Below, piece after piece: positions 1-10,966 of a stretch of DNA of 64,000 bases (within the stretch, counting starts at the first letter, position 1; each line of letters starts with the position of its first letter). A program made the position numbers and the translations under genes. The notes under the pieces are model-generated. The model was not told the DNA's origin. It saw nothing but the letters and a program-made list of their open reading frames with translations, and made no database searches. Location of the stretch: contig CAJNDS010000324.1 in the NCBI GenBank assembly GCA_905221605.1, positions 659,640 to 723,639 on the forward strand, written 5' to 3'. Source of the stretch: Symbiodinium natans (Eukaryota > Sar > Dinophyceae > Suessiales > Symbiodiniaceae).

Positions 1-1640
1 GTGCAGATTCCTCCCAAAACGTGCAGGTTTGGACCCCCCAAACGTCGTTTTGGGGGGTCCAAACCTGGAAACCTGCACGTTTAGGGGCCAAACCTGGAAA
101 CCTGCACGCACGTTTGAACCTGGAAACCTGCACGTTTTGGGGGTCCAAGCCTGGAAACCTGCACGTTTTGGGGGGGTCCAAATCTGGAAACCTGCACGTT
201 TTGGGGGTCCAAACCTGGAAACCTGCACGTTTGGGGGGGGTCCAACCTGCAAACCTGCAAACCTGCACGTTTGGGAGGTCCAAACCTGGAAATCTGCACG
301 TTTTGGGGGGTCCAAACCTGGAAACCTGCACGTTTTGGCAGGTCCAAACCTGGAAACCTGCGCACCTGCACGTTTGGGGGTCCAACACCTGGAAACCTGC
401 CGCAGGTTTCGACCCCCCCAAAACGTTGACTTTTCCAGGTTTGGACCCCCTAAACGTGCAGGTTTCCAGGTCCCAAAACGTGCAGGTTTCCAGGTTTGGA
501 CCCCCCAAAACGTTGACGTTTCCAGGTTTGGACCCCCCAAAAGGTGCAGCTTTCCAGGTTTTGGACCTGCAGGTTTCCAGGTTTGGACTCCCCAAAACGT
601 GCAGGTTTCCAGGTTTGGAGCCCCCAAACGTGGCTTTTGGTGGCTTTTCGGAGACCCTGGATCCAATGGGCCTGGCCATGCGAACTGAAGGGTTTGGACC
701 CCCCAAAACGTGCAGAATTCCAGGTTTGGACGCCCCAAACGTGCAGGTTTCCAGGTTTGGACCCCAAAACGTTGACGTTTCCAGGTTTGAGCCCCTTAAA
801 ACGTGCAGGTTTCCAAGTTTGGACCCGAAAAACGTGCAGGTCCAGGTTTGGACCCCCAAAACGTGCACGTTTGCAGGTTTGGACCCTCCCAAACGTGCAG
901 GTTTGCACATTTTGGGGGCCAAACCTGGAAACCTGCACGTTTTGGGGGTCCAAACCTGGAAACCTGCGTTTGGGGGATCCAAACCTGGAAACCTGCATGT
1001 TTTGGGGGGTCCAAACCTGGAAACCTGCACGTTTTGGGGGGTCCAAACCTCGAAACCTGCACATTTGGGGGGTCCAAACCTGCACGTTTTTCGGGTCCAA
1101 ACTTGGAAACCTGCACGTTTTAAGGGGCTCAAACCTGGAAACGAGGGGTGTGGAAACCTGCACGTTTTGGGGGGTCCAAACCTGGAAACCTGCAGTTCGC
1201 GTGGGCCACGTGAACAGAGGCTGGCTTTAGTTCGCATGGCCAGGGCCATGTGAACGGAGCCTACCCACAGTTCGCATGGCCTTCAGTTCGCATGGGCGGC
1301 CATGTGCTGGAAATGTCAACGTTTTGGGGGGTTGAAAGCTGGAAACCTGCACGTTTTGGGGGGTTCAAACCTGGAAACCTGCACGTTTGGAAACCTGCAC
1401 GTTTGGGGGGGTCCAAGCCTGGAAACCTGGAAACCTGCACGTTTAAGGGGTCCAAACCTGGAAACCTGCACGTTTAAGGGCCAAACCTGGAAACCTGCAC
1501 GTTTGGGGGGTCCAAACCTGGAAATCTGCACGTTTTGGGAGGTCTAAACCTGGAAACCTGCATGTTTGGGGGGTCCAAACCTGGAAACCTGCACGTTTTG
1601 GGAGGTCCAAACCTGGAAACCTGCCCTGCGTACCCCGACT
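1..1640. repeat. Satellite of about 33-36 bp units in alternating orientations
   Basis: The block is built from degenerate units containing CAAACCTGGAAACCTGCACG followed by a run of G and GGTCC. Units run forward at about 60-410, inverted at about 410-900 and forward again at about 900-1200 and 1320-1640, so large stretches can pair with each other. A short non-repeat insert lies at about 1195-1310 and carries repeats of its own around GTTCGCATGGCC. Long open frames exist here on both strands, but they are products of a stop-poor repeat and are not genes. If the helicase gene downstream extends leftward, this satellite would be intronic. Confidence 0.9.
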
Positions 1641-2287
1641 TAGCAGAAAGTTCAGGTGATGGGAATAATTTTTCTGGCCCCCGAGACCATGCAATATAGG
1701 TTTAAGGACCTCGAAACCTGGACAAAACCTCTTCACTCCAATCGTGACAGAAATATTTGGGGCTCTGTGCGCATCTCCAATGACGAGTTTGAAGGGGCCA
1801 AAACTTGATTCTAGGCCCTGAAAATCCGGATAGAACCATGATATCTTCAAGCCTTGCACCTCCAAGACCCTTCAATTTTGGAGGGTTAGCCGAGAACCGA
1901 GTCATGTTTTTGCGACAGTTTGATTGTTTCAAAACAAGTTTGGAGGGACCCAAACCTTTCAGTATCATGCTCTATTTGACTTGGGCTCCTGGCCGAAACC
2001 GGTTCGCTGTCGAAACGGTTCCGGTTTTCGGTTCGCTTGCGGTTCGCGGTTCCTACGGTTCGTGTTTGCTGGCCGGTTTTGGCGGTTCGGTTCGTGGCGG
2101 TTCGGTTCGTGCGGTTCCGGTTCGGTTCCAGAACCTTCCTGTAAACCCTAAACCCTAAACCCCACAGCCTCTGTTGACCGCCTCAGCCCCAGTGACCCCC
2201 AAACCCCGCAGACCCCCGAAAAGCCCATCAGGCCGAAAGCTCTCAACCCTAGAAACCCCAAAGCCTCAACCCTTTAGACCTCTGAAC
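1641..2287. other. Intergenic or intronic unique sequence with a GGTTCG-rich patch
   Basis: No gene is recognised here. About 1996-2128 is a degenerate tandem patch of GGTTCG and GGTTCC hexamers. About 2140-2287 is C-rich and holds scattered CCCTAAA words. Frames open in this stretch show no domain. Confidence 0.5.
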
Positions 2288-2289
2288 CC

Positions 2290-2427
2290 AAGGTTTAGGG
2301 TTTAGGGTTTAGGGTTTAGGGTTTAGGGTTTAGGGTTTAGGGTTTAGGGTTTAGGGTTTAGGGTTTAGGGTTTAGGGTTTAGGGTTTAGGGTTGCTTTAG
2401 GGTTGCTGTAGGGTTTAGGGTTTAGGC
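2290..2427 (+). repeat. Interstitial telomere-type array (TTTAGGG)n
   Basis: This is a run of about 16 near-perfect TTTAGGG heptamers, the plant and alveolate telomere type, ending in degenerate GGTTGCTGTAGGG variants. It lies inside the window and is flanked by unique DNA on both sides, so it is not a chromosome end. Confidence 0.95.
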
Positions 2428-2839
2428 TTGCCAAACCCCAGCCCTGAAACCCTCATAAACCTCTTAACAAGTAGAGACCACGAATCCCTAAGCTCAATAG
2501 AACCCCATAGAGACCTGGCGTAGAGACCAAACCTCGAACCCCGCAATGCCGAGACCTATAGCTATAGGATTTAGGGTTTTAGGGTTTAGGGTTGAGGGTT
2601 TACGAAACCCCTAGGCCCTAAACCCTTTTATCCTAATATCTCTGTCAGGACTGATCACCCTCAAACCCTCAAGTTCGGAACCAGGCGCCTAGAGGACTAA
2701 CTTAGAAACTCCCACTATCAAGAAGGGTTAAGGGTTTAGGGTTTAGGGTTCATGGTTTAGGGTTTAGGCTGTAGGGTTTAGGGTTTAGGGCAGCCCTTTA
2801 ATTTGTAAGCTCTTTTTCTACAATAAGAGCGTGTGTGAG
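2428..2839. other. Telomere-like patches, probable intron of the helicase gene
   Basis: Short TTTAGGG patches (about 2565-2600 and 2730-2790) alternate with unique sequence. No exon was recognised upstream of 2840, so the left part of the helicase gene is either outside the window or in exons too short to see. Confidence 0.4.
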
Positions 2840-2883
2840 GACAGATGAGTGAGGTGGGCGTCATCTGCGCCTACGACGCCCAG
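2840..2883 (+). CDS. Micro-exon A of a UPF1-like SF1 RNA helicase
   Basis: This 44-nt segment lies between an AG acceptor (2838-2839, next base G) and a GC donor starting at 2884. It encodes QMSEVGVICAYDAQ, and its core VGVICAYDAQ matches the VGVITPYxxQ motif of the C-terminal helicase domain in UPF1/SMG2-type superfamily 1 helicases. The exon enters with two bases completing a codon and leaves at a codon boundary. Joined to 3405 it reads on into residues that continue the same domain. UPF1-type proteins are ATP-driven RNA/DNA helicases; nonsense-mediated decay is the best-known role, but related families do other work and this fragment cannot separate them. Identification rests on all four exons together. 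Confidence 0.82.
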
Positions 2884-3404
2884 GCGAGAACGCCAAGGGC
2901 TCGGGGTTTGGGGTTTAAGGTTCAGGGTTGAGGGTTTTGGGTTTAGGGTTTAGGGTTAGGGTTTAGGGTTTTTAGGGATTTCGGGTTTACAGACTGGTTA
3001 AACACGAAGCCCGGAATGGGTGGAAGGCTCAGGGCCCTCAAAGGTGTTCATCCTGGCACCCGCAGCGTTCCTCACTTTGTGCAGCGCACGATCACCCCGA
3101 TCGCTTAAATGCTCCAGCATGGAGGCCGAGCTAGAGGTCTACCTTGTGCTCCCACCGGATACCCCCAGCGCCCTAAACCCTACCCGAGGCTTAAAACCTT
3201 AACCCAAACCCTAGACCCCTCAACCCCCAAACCCCTAAACCCCTAAACCCCTAAACCCCTCAACCCCTAAACCCCTCAAACCCTAAACCCCTCAAACCCT
3301 AAACTCTAAACCCAAAACCCTAAACCCTCTAACCCTAGACCCCTAAACCCCTCAACCCTTAAAGCCCAAAACCCCTCAACCCCTGCCTTAAGTGCTCGCC
3401 GTAG
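2884..3404 (+). other. Helicase intron A-B (521 nt, GC-AG) rich in telomere-like repeats
   Basis: The intron begins GCGAGA after CAG and ends GTAG before GTG. It holds TTTAGGG-like patches at about 2900-2985, a unique block at about 2990-3175 and degenerate CCCTAAA or CCCCTAAA repeats at about 3170-3380. GC donors are known in dinoflagellates. Splicing here joins two conserved helicase segments in phase. Confidence 0.7.
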
Positions 3405-3454
3405 GTGAAGCTGGTGCGTCAGATGTTGAAAGATCGCGGCATCTTCACGAGCAG
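3405..3454 (+). CDS. Micro-exon B of the UPF1-like helicase
   Basis: This 50-nt exon starts directly after GTAG and ends before GACCGG, giving a GA donor. It encodes VKLVRQMLKDRGIFTS plus two bases of the next codon. In UPF1-type helicases the motif ending in YxxQ is followed by a helix of the form VxLLxxxLxxRG, which this matches. It starts at a codon boundary, exactly where exon A ends, and leaves two bases that are completed by the first G of exon C to give Arg. Confidence 0.82.
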
Positions 3455-4740
3455 GACCGGCTGATGCGGGACTTCTTAGGGTTTAGGGTTTAGGGGTTTA
3501 GGGTTTAGGGTTAGGGTTTAGGGTTTAGGGTTTAGGGTTCAGGGTTTAGGGTTGAGGGTTTAGGGTTTAAAGTTTAGGGTTTAGGGTTTCGAGTTTGGGG
3601 TTTCAGGTTCAGGGGTTTGGGGTTTGGGGCTTTGGGTGGAGGCTCTGACCCAACAAGGCATGTTGGGTCAAGAGTATGGTAAGGTAACCTTCAACCTTCG
3701 ACCCTAAACCCTAAACCCTAAACCCTCAGTATGGCCCGGTTGGGGAGCCCGCCTGGGTTTAGGTTTCAGTGTTTAACGTTTAGGGTTTAAGGTTTAGGGT
3801 TTTGGGTTTAGGATTCAGGGTGTAGGGTTTTTGGTTCAGGGTTCAGGGTTTAGGGTTCAAGTACCCTGTCTCCATTTGTGGACGGCGAGCTCACTTCGAA
3901 AGACCCACTCAGTCAGGCAAAGAAACTTGCTTGTTTGCGGCTGCTGTGGAACTTAGTTAATGAGAACTGTATGCCCTGAGCCCCTGGCCCGGAACCTTCA
4001 ACCCTATAGACCCTAACAGCTATTCTTTTTGAAAGCTTACCCCATGGCTCTTTACATGGTGACCCCTAAACCCTATAAACCCTAAACATCTCAACCAAGT
4101 CGGAACTTGAATTCTGGGGCGTCCAAGTCTGGTATCGACTCAGAGTTTAGCATGAAGTCTCCAGTTCTTGAAGCTCTACAGTTTCCTTTGTCATAGTGGG
4201 GAGCATCTTACATTTTTTAAGGGTACTTAAACTCGGTAAGGAATACAATGTTTAATACTATCTCAAGCATAATCTGATTTAGGGCCTATAGGGTTTAGGG
4301 TTTAGTGTAACTTGAGCGGGAGCAAGCTACATGAATCTCAACAGATCACACCATCGTGACTGTCACAAAGCCGATAGGCATGCATGCTCTCGGTCTTTAT
4401 CCCTTCCTCTCGAATACACATCCCGCAAAAGCCCAGGAAAATGCTGGCCCTGACAACTTTGGCTTTCAACAGGTTCGACTCAGGCAGCAATGCGCCGAGT
4501 GAAGTGTTCTCCATCATGTTGAGATCACGAAAAGTGAATTTTGAGAGGATCATATTGTCAGAGCCCAATCAGCTACGCCAAATGTTGCCACGGCTACACG
4601 AAGAGGCACATGCCAAAGCAGCTTTTGACCCCCCCAAAGCCCAAGGTTCGGATTGAGGGGTTTCGGTCGGCTCTCTCGCGCGAGAGCATCCTGAGTTCCC
4701 CCCTAAACCCTAAACCTCTCCTACCATATAATTATAAACC

Positions 4741-5217
4741 TTAATGGTATTCGTGGGCAAGGCCCAAATATTCGTGGGCAAGGCCCAAAGATTCGTGGGC
4801 AAGGCCCAAATATTCGTGGGCAAGGCCCAAAATCCGGATTTTGGGCCTTGCCCACGAATTTTTGGGCCTTGCCCACGAATTTTTGGGCCTTGCCCACGAA
4901 TTTCTGGGGTTGCTGGTTCGTGGGCAAGGCCCAAAAATTCGTGGGCAAGGCCCAAATATTCGTGGGCAAGGCCCAAATATTCGTGGGCAAGGCCCAAATA
5001 TTCGTGGGCAAGGCCCAAATATTCGTGGGCAAGGCCCAAATATTCGTGGGCAAGGCCCAAATATTCGTGGGCAAGGCCCAAGTATTCGTGGGCAAGGCCC
5101 AAATATTCGTGGGCAAGGCCCAAGTATTCGTGGGCAAGGCCCAAATATTCGTGGGCAAGGCCCAAGTATTCGTGGGCAAGGCCCAAAAATTCGTGGGCAA
5201 GGCCCAAGGCCCACAAT
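4741..5217. repeat. 21-bp minisatellite with an internal inversion
   Basis: The unit ATTCGTGGGCAAGGCCCAAAT repeats with period 21, a multiple of three, so all six frames are open and encode 7-residue repeats. Units run forward at about 4745-4835, inverted at about 4836-4905 and forward at about 4917-5210. Each unit carries GGGC-AAG-GCCC, itself a small hairpin. The open frames are judged repeat artefacts. Confidence 0.95.
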
Positions 5218-5279
5218 GCCCTTGAGACCCTAAACCGTTGAGCCCCTAAACCCTTGAGACCCTAAACACTTGAGACCCT

Positions 5280-8040
5280 AACTAGGGTTTCAGGGCCTCA
5301 AGGCCTGGCGTTTAAGGTTTCAGGGCCTCAAGGGTGGCCCCAAGGCATGGCGTTTAGGGTTTCAAGGCCTCAGGGCCTGTGTTTAGGGTTTCAGGGCCTC
5401 AGGGCCTGTGTTTAGGGTTCCAGGGCCCAGCGTTTAGGGTTTCAAGGCTTCAGGGCCTGTGTTTAGGGTTTCAGGGCCTCAGGGCCTGTGTTTAGGGTTT
5501 CAGGGCCCAGCGGTTAGGGTTTCAAGGCCTCAAAGCCTGTGTTTAGGGTTTCAGGGCCTCAGGGCCTGTGTTTAGGGTTTCAGGGCCCAGCGTTAGGTTT
5601 CACTAGGCCTCAAACCTGTTTTTGGTTTCAAGGCCTCAGGGCCTGTGTTTTAGGGTTTCACGGCCCAGCGTTTAGGGTTTCAAGGCCTCAGGGCCTGTGT
5701 TTAGGGTTTCAGGGTCTCAGGGCCTGTGTTTAGGGTTTCAGGGCCCAGTGTTTAGGGTTTCAAGGCCTCAGGGCCTGTGTTTAGGGTTTCACGGCCCAGC
5801 GTTTAGGGTTTCAAGGCCTCAGGGCCTGTGTTTAGGGTTTCAGGGCCTCAGGGCCTTTGTTTAGGGTTTCAGGGCCCAGCGTTTTAGGGGTTCAAGGGCC
5901 TCAGGGCCTGTGTTTAGGGTTTCAGGGCCTCAGGGCCTGTGTTTAGGGTTTCAGGGCCCAGCGTTTAGGGTTTCAAGGCCTCAGGGCCTTTGTTTAGGGT
6001 TTCAAGGCCTCAGGGCCTGTGTTTAGGGTTTCAGGGCCCAGTGTTTAGGGTTTCCATCAAGGCCTCAAAGCTGTGTTAGGGTTCAGGGCCTCAGTCTTGT
6101 TTTTATGTTTTTCAGGCCCAGCTTTTAAGGTTTCAAGGCCTTAGGGCCTGTGTTTAGGGTTTCAGGGCCTCAGGGCCTGTGTTTAGGGTTTCAGGGCCCA
6201 GCGTTTAGGGTTTCAAGGCCTCAGGGCTTGTGTTTAGGGTTTCAGGGCCTCAGGGCCTGTGTTTAGGGTTTCAGGGCCCAGCGTTTAGGGTTTCAAGGCC
6301 TCAGGGCCTGTGTTTAGCGTTTCAGGGCCTCAGGGCCTGTGTTTAGGGTTTCAGGGCCCAGCGTTTAGGGTTTCAAGGCCTCAGGGCCTGTGTTTAGGGT
6401 TTCAGGGCCTCAGGGCCTGTGTTTTAGGGTTTCAGGGCCCAGCGTTTAGGGTTTCAAGGCCTCAAAGCCTGTGTTTAGGGTTTCAGGGCCTCAGGGCCTG
6501 TGTTTTAGGGTTTCAAGGGCCTCAGGTCCTGTGTTTAGGGTTCAGGCCCAGCTTTAGGGTTTCCAGGCTCAGTCCTGTGTTTAGGTTTCAGGGCCTCAGG
6601 GCCGTGTGTTTAGGGTTTCAGGGCCCAGCGTTTAGGGTTTTTCAAGCCTCAAAGCCTGTTTTAGGGTTCAGGCTCAGGCCTGTGTTAGGTTCCAGTGCCC
6701 CAGCTTTAGGGTTTTCAAGTCTTTTCAGGTCCTGATGGTTTAAGGGTTCACAAGGGGCCTCAGGGCTTGTGTTTAGGGTTTCAGTGCCCAGCGTTTAGGG
6801 TTTCAAGGCCTCAGGGCCTGTGTTTAGGGTTTCAGGGCCTCAGGGCCTGTGTTTAGGGTTTCAGGGCCCAGCGTTCAGGGTTTCAAGGCCTCAGGGCCTG
6901 TGTTTAGGGTTTCAGGGCCTCAGGGCCTGTGTTTAGGGTTTCAGGGCCCAGCGTTCAGGGTTTCAAGGCCTCAAAGCCTGTGTTTAGGGTTTCAGAGCCT
7001 CAGGGCCTGTGTTTAGGGTTTCAGGGCCCAGCGTTTAGGGTTTCAAGGCCTCAGGGCCTGTGTTTAGGGTTTCAGTGCCTCAGGGCCTGTGTTTAGGGTT
7101 TCAGGGCCCAGCGTTTAGGGTTTCAAGGTATCAGGGCCTGTGTTTAGGGTTTCAGGGCCTCAGGGCCTGTGTTTAGGGTTTCAGGGCCCAGCGTTTTGGG
7201 TTTCAAGGCCTCAAAGCCTGTGTTTAGGGTTTCAGGGCCTCAGGGCCTGTGTTTAGGGTTTCAGGGCCCAGCGTTTAGGGTTTCAAGGCCTCAGGGCCTG
7301 GGTTTAGGGTTTCAGGGCCTCAGGGCCTGTGTTTAGGGTTTCAGGGCCCAGCGTTTAGGGTTTCAAGGCCTCAGGGCCTGTGTTTAGGGTTTCAGGGCCT
7401 CAGGGCCTGTGTTTAGGGTTTCAGGGGCCTGTGTTTAGGGTTTCAGGGCCCAGCGTTTAGGGTTTCAAGGCCTCAGGGCCTGTGTTTAGGGTTTCAGGGC
7501 CTCAGGGCCTGTGTTTAGGGTTTCAGGGCCCAGCGTTTAGGGTTTCAAGGCCTCAAAGCCTGTGTTTAGGGTTTCAGGGCCTCAGGGCCTGTGTTTAGGG
7601 TTTCAGGGCCCAGCGTTTAGGGTTTCAAGGCTTCAGGGCCTGTGTTTAGGGTTTCAGGGCCTCAGGGCCTGTGTTTAGGGTTTCAGGGCCCAGCGTTTAG
7701 GGTTTCAAGGCCTCAGGGCCTGTGTTTAGGGTTTCAGGGCCTCAGGGCCTGTGTTTAGGGTTTCAGGGCCCAGCGTTTGGGGTTTCAAGGCCTCAAAGCC
7801 CGTGTTTAGGGTTTCAGGGCCTCAGGGCCTGTGGGTTTAGGGTTTCAGGGCCCAGCGTTTAGGGTTTCAAGGCCTCAGGGCCTGTGTTTAGGGTTTCAGG
7901 GCCTCAGGGCCTGTGTTTAGGGTTTCAGGGCCCAGCGTTTAGGGTTTCAAGGCCTCAGGGCCTGTGTTTAGGGTTTCAAGGCCTCAGCGTTTAGGGTTTC
8001 AAGGCCTCAAGGCCTGTGTTTAGGGTTTCAAGGCCTCAAC
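5280..8040 (+). repeat. TTTAGGG-derived satellite with an 80-bp higher-order unit
   Basis: Three related subunits follow each other many times. Each begins TTTAGGGTTTCA. Two are 29 bp (one with CAAGGCCTCAGGG, one with CAGGGCCTCAGGG, both ending CCTGTG) and one is 22 bp ending CAGGGCCCAGCG. They give an 80-bp higher-order period over about 2.75 kb. The telomere heptamer is part of every subunit. Variants such as CCTCAAAGCC recur periodically, which points to expansion of multi-unit blocks. Confidence 0.95.
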
Positions 8041-8853
8041 GCCGTGTTTTTTCAAGTTTCAGGGTTTTTCAAGGTTTTTCAATGTTTTTTTAAGGTTTTT
8101 CCATGTTTCTTCGGGTTTTTTCAGGGTTTTTTCTGAGGAAGGGCTGCCCCCGCGACCTTTTCACAGCCTAATTTCGGTCAAGGGGGGGTCGTATTTTTGA
8201 ATTTTAAAGGCAAAATAGTCTTTGGAGACCCTCCTTGCCTCAAACTCCGACCCCCCCTTGAGAGGGAAAGTTTGCCTCAAAAAACACCCCAAAAGGGACC
8301 TCAGGCTTGGCCTAGACCCTCAATGAAAATGCGAATTTTTAGTACTGAAATCGAGGGTTCTGGGTGGCCTCTCGTTTTCTGGGTTTTTGTGTTTTTCAAG
8401 TTTTTTCAAGACTTTTCCGCGACCTTTTTCATAATGATTTTGGTCAGGGGGGGGGGGGGTCATTTTTCGATTTTAAAGGCAAAATAATCTTCGGAGACCC
8501 CCCCTTGCCTCGAACTCCGACCCCCCATGAGGGAAAATTTGCTTCCAAAAACACCCCAAATGGGGGGAACCCCAGGCTTCTTTTTCCTTCTTTTTTCCTT
8601 CGTTTTTTCATGTTTTAATTTTTTTTCAAGGTTTGAGCCTCAGTTTAAGATTTCAAGACCTCAAAGCCTCGCGTGGTTTAGTATCTCCACCTCCTCGTTT
8701 GTTAAGTGGAAGTCATTCATTTTGTTATTGAACCATCCTAATAAAAAGAAGAAACTTTTTATTTCTTAATGTTATGGGAACTTCGGGTGGGTGGGTATTT
8801 TTCGATGTTCTAAACACAGAGCCTAAACGAGAAACTGCTCGACCAGGAGCTCT
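8041..8853 (+). repeat. T-rich tract and 267-bp imperfect tandem duplication
   Basis: After a TTTTCAAGGTTTTTC-rich tract, a segment containing GCGACCTTTT, TTTTAAAGGCAAAAT and CTTGCCTC occurs at about 8150 and again at about 8417, about 267 bp apart, with numerous substitutions and variable G runs. No coding gene is supported. Confidence 0.75.
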
Positions 8854-9250
8854 TGAACCCTAAACCCTAAACCCTAAACCCTAAACCCTAGACACTAAAC
8901 CCTAAACCCTAAACCCTAAATAACTACAACCTACAGAACCTCAATCCCAAACCCTAAACCCTATAAGCCCTCCTCAACCCTAAACCCTCAACCCTCAGCT
9001 CCTAAGCTCCTAAGCTCCAAGTCCGAAGTCCGAAGTCCGAAGTCCTAAGTCCTAAGTCCCGAAACCTAAGGATGCCGGGACTCAGGGACTCAGGGACTCA
9101 GGGACTGAAGGCTGAGAGCCCTGAGCACCTCCCCACCTATACCCCCCCCCTATACCTCCGCCATACCCCCTTATACACCCTTTATACCCCCCTTATACCC
9201 CCCCAATACCCCCCCCTATACCCCCCATAGACCCACCCCTAAACCCTAAG
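8854..9250. repeat. CCCTAAA array and assorted simple repeats
   Basis: CCCTAAA heptamers (about 8854-8920) are followed by short tandem words AAGTCCG and AAGTCCT (about 9015-9060), GGGACTCA (about 9080-9105) and C-rich CCCCCTATACC repeats (about 9130-9235). All lie in the predicted helicase intron. Confidence 0.85.
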
Positions 9251-9293
9251 CCCTAGACCCTAAACCCTAAACCCTAAACCCCTGGCTGGCGAG

Positions 9294-9389
9294 GACTGGG
9301 CGCGTCGAGGTCACTTCCGTGGACGGATTTCAGGGCCGCGAGAAGGACATGATCATCCTAAGCACCGTTCCTCGGCCCACTAATTTCAG
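9294..9389 (+). CDS. Micro-exon C of the UPF1-like helicase (motif V)
   Basis: This 96-nt exon begins after GCGAG and ends TTCAG before GAAAG. It encodes TGRVEV followed by TSVDGFQGREKDMIILSTV and then PRPTNF. The SVDGFQGREKD block with following hydrophobic strand is the hallmark motif V region of UPF1-like superfamily 1 helicases. The exon begins with one base completing the codon left by exon B (Arg) and ends with two bases. This is the strongest single piece of homology in the host part of the window. Confidence 0.9.
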
Positions 9390-10966
9390 GAAAGCCTAAA
9401 CCCTAACACTTAACCCTAAACCCTAAACCCTAAAACGAAACCTAACACTTAACCCTAAACCCTGTAAACCGTAAACCACAAAACCCTAACCCTGGACCCT
9501 CTGAACCCTCTCAACCCTTGAAGTGTTGCCTAAACCCGAAGACCCTAAACCCTATTAAACCCTTAACCCCCGGCACCCTTTGAAAGTCCAAGGTCAAGCC
9601 TCGTAATTGCTTCAGCAGTTTCAGGTTTATACAGGGCTTAGGGTACGAAGACGCCGAGGTTTTTGGCTTCAGTGTCTTGGGAGTTTAGCGTTTAGGGTCT
9701 AGTGTTTAGGCTTCGTGTGGCATAGGGATGCAAAAACGGAAGCCTGAACCACAGGCAGTGTCCTGTTCCTGGTTAACTTCAAAAGAGCCCCAAGCAATAA
9801 CAGCTACAATGAACGTCCTAAACCTGAGTCCAAAACCCCCAGACCCCACAAGTCCTAAAGCATACTGTAAAACCCTAACCGTAAACCATGAACCCTAAAA
9901 CGTACACCCTGCACGGTTCGCTGGTGTGTTCTCTCGGGTTTGCGGCCAACTGACGTACCACGCGGCTTTCGTGTGACAGGGCTTTGGGGGGAAGACCAGT
10001 AAACCCTAAATCCGCACTCCTCATCCTGCCTTTAAAAAGGAAAACCAGCTTTTTGTGCAGGAGAACTATAAGAGTGACCAACAGAAAGTAAGGAGCGGGT
10101 TGCTAAGGTAGACCTCGAATCGAGAGCGTAGGGCTTCATAGGTGCTCCTTTAGGGTTGAGGGTTTAGGGTTTAGGATTTAGGGTTTGGGGTTTGGGTCCT
10201 TGAGGGTTTGGGGTTTAGGGAGGGGTGTCACCCGTGCTTTGCCGAGGTAAGATCCCAGTCGGAGAAAGGCCAAGCATGGTTCGGGGGTAGGGTGCAGTAG
10301 GGTTTAGGGCTAGGGTGTAGGGTTTGGGGCTAGAGTTTAGGGCTTGGGGTTTTTTGTCTGTTTCCGCCAAGAGTTTGACGAGTCACAGAGAAATCAGACG
10401 ACCAGGAACAAGCACGAGAAGTTCAAAGAGTTCAGGGGTTCACGTAATCATCGAAACCCCTACGCCCTAAACCCTACGCCCTAAACCATGCGTAGCCATG
10501 CCAGAAGAATAAGACGAAGGACGACAATCATGACCAAGAGCTGCTTCCTTTCTTCAAAGCACCCTAAAGCCCAAACCCCTCCGCCAAGCCCTAAACACCC
10601 CTAAAGGTCTAAAAACCCAAGCCCCTATAGACCCTGAAACCTGAAACCCTTAAACCTCACATGCCAAACACTACACCCTAAAAAGTATGTCCCGTGGCTC
10701 TTTGCCATAGAGAGAGTGGCTTCTTGCCTTCGTGGCTCTTTGCCGTAGAACTTGTAAACAGCCCAAGGCGTCCCAACTTGAACCCGACTGAATCTCGAAA
10801 GGCCTCACAAAAGAACCTAAGCCACCCAACTTTTAAAACCCGAATCCGAACCCCTAAACCGCTTGAAGCCCCAAACCCCGAAATGCCCTCAAATTCCCGA
10901 AACCCCTCAACCCTGACCCCTAGCCCTAAACCCTAAACCCTAAACCCCCACTTGAAGAACCTGAAG
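9390..10966 (+). other. Helicase intron C-D (about 1.6 kb) with telomere-like repeats
   Basis: The stretch from GAAAGC to CTGAAG contains CCCTAAA and TTTAGGG words in both orientations and several unique blocks (for example 9560-9860, 9890-10140 and 10370-10440). No other domain was recognised. The 3' junction could alternatively be four or five bases downstream, at ACAAG before GC. Confidence 0.5.

Larger units (their letters stand above)
3455..9293 (+). other. Very long helicase intron B-C (about 5.8 kb, GA-AG) packed with satellites
   Basis: The start is AG followed by GACCGG and the end is GCGAG followed by GACTGG, so both junctions carry the same AGGAC word. The intron contains telomere-like repeats, the 21-bp minisatellite at 4741-5217, the 2.8-kb TTTAGGG-derived satellite at 5280-8040, a 267-bp imperfect tandem repeat at about 8140-8600 and C-rich simple repeats at about 9000-9250. 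No other exon was recognised inside. A small exon could be missed. Confidence 0.6.

Noticed and set aside
21-1253. 410-codon open frame and several shadows over the first 1.6 kb
   Set aside because: They follow the satellite unit, are open on both strands in several frames and contain only repeat-derived residues.
2290-2427. True chromosome end
   Set aside because: The arrays are interstitial, short, occur in both orientations and have unique DNA, exons and transposons on both sides.
4710-5241. Six overlapping open frames of 125-168 codons
   Set aside because: A 21-bp repeat without stop codons opens every frame; no protein evidence.
6310-6735. 141-codon frame in the TTTAGGG-derived satellite
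   Set aside because: Purely repeat-encoded and broken by indels elsewhere in the same satellite.
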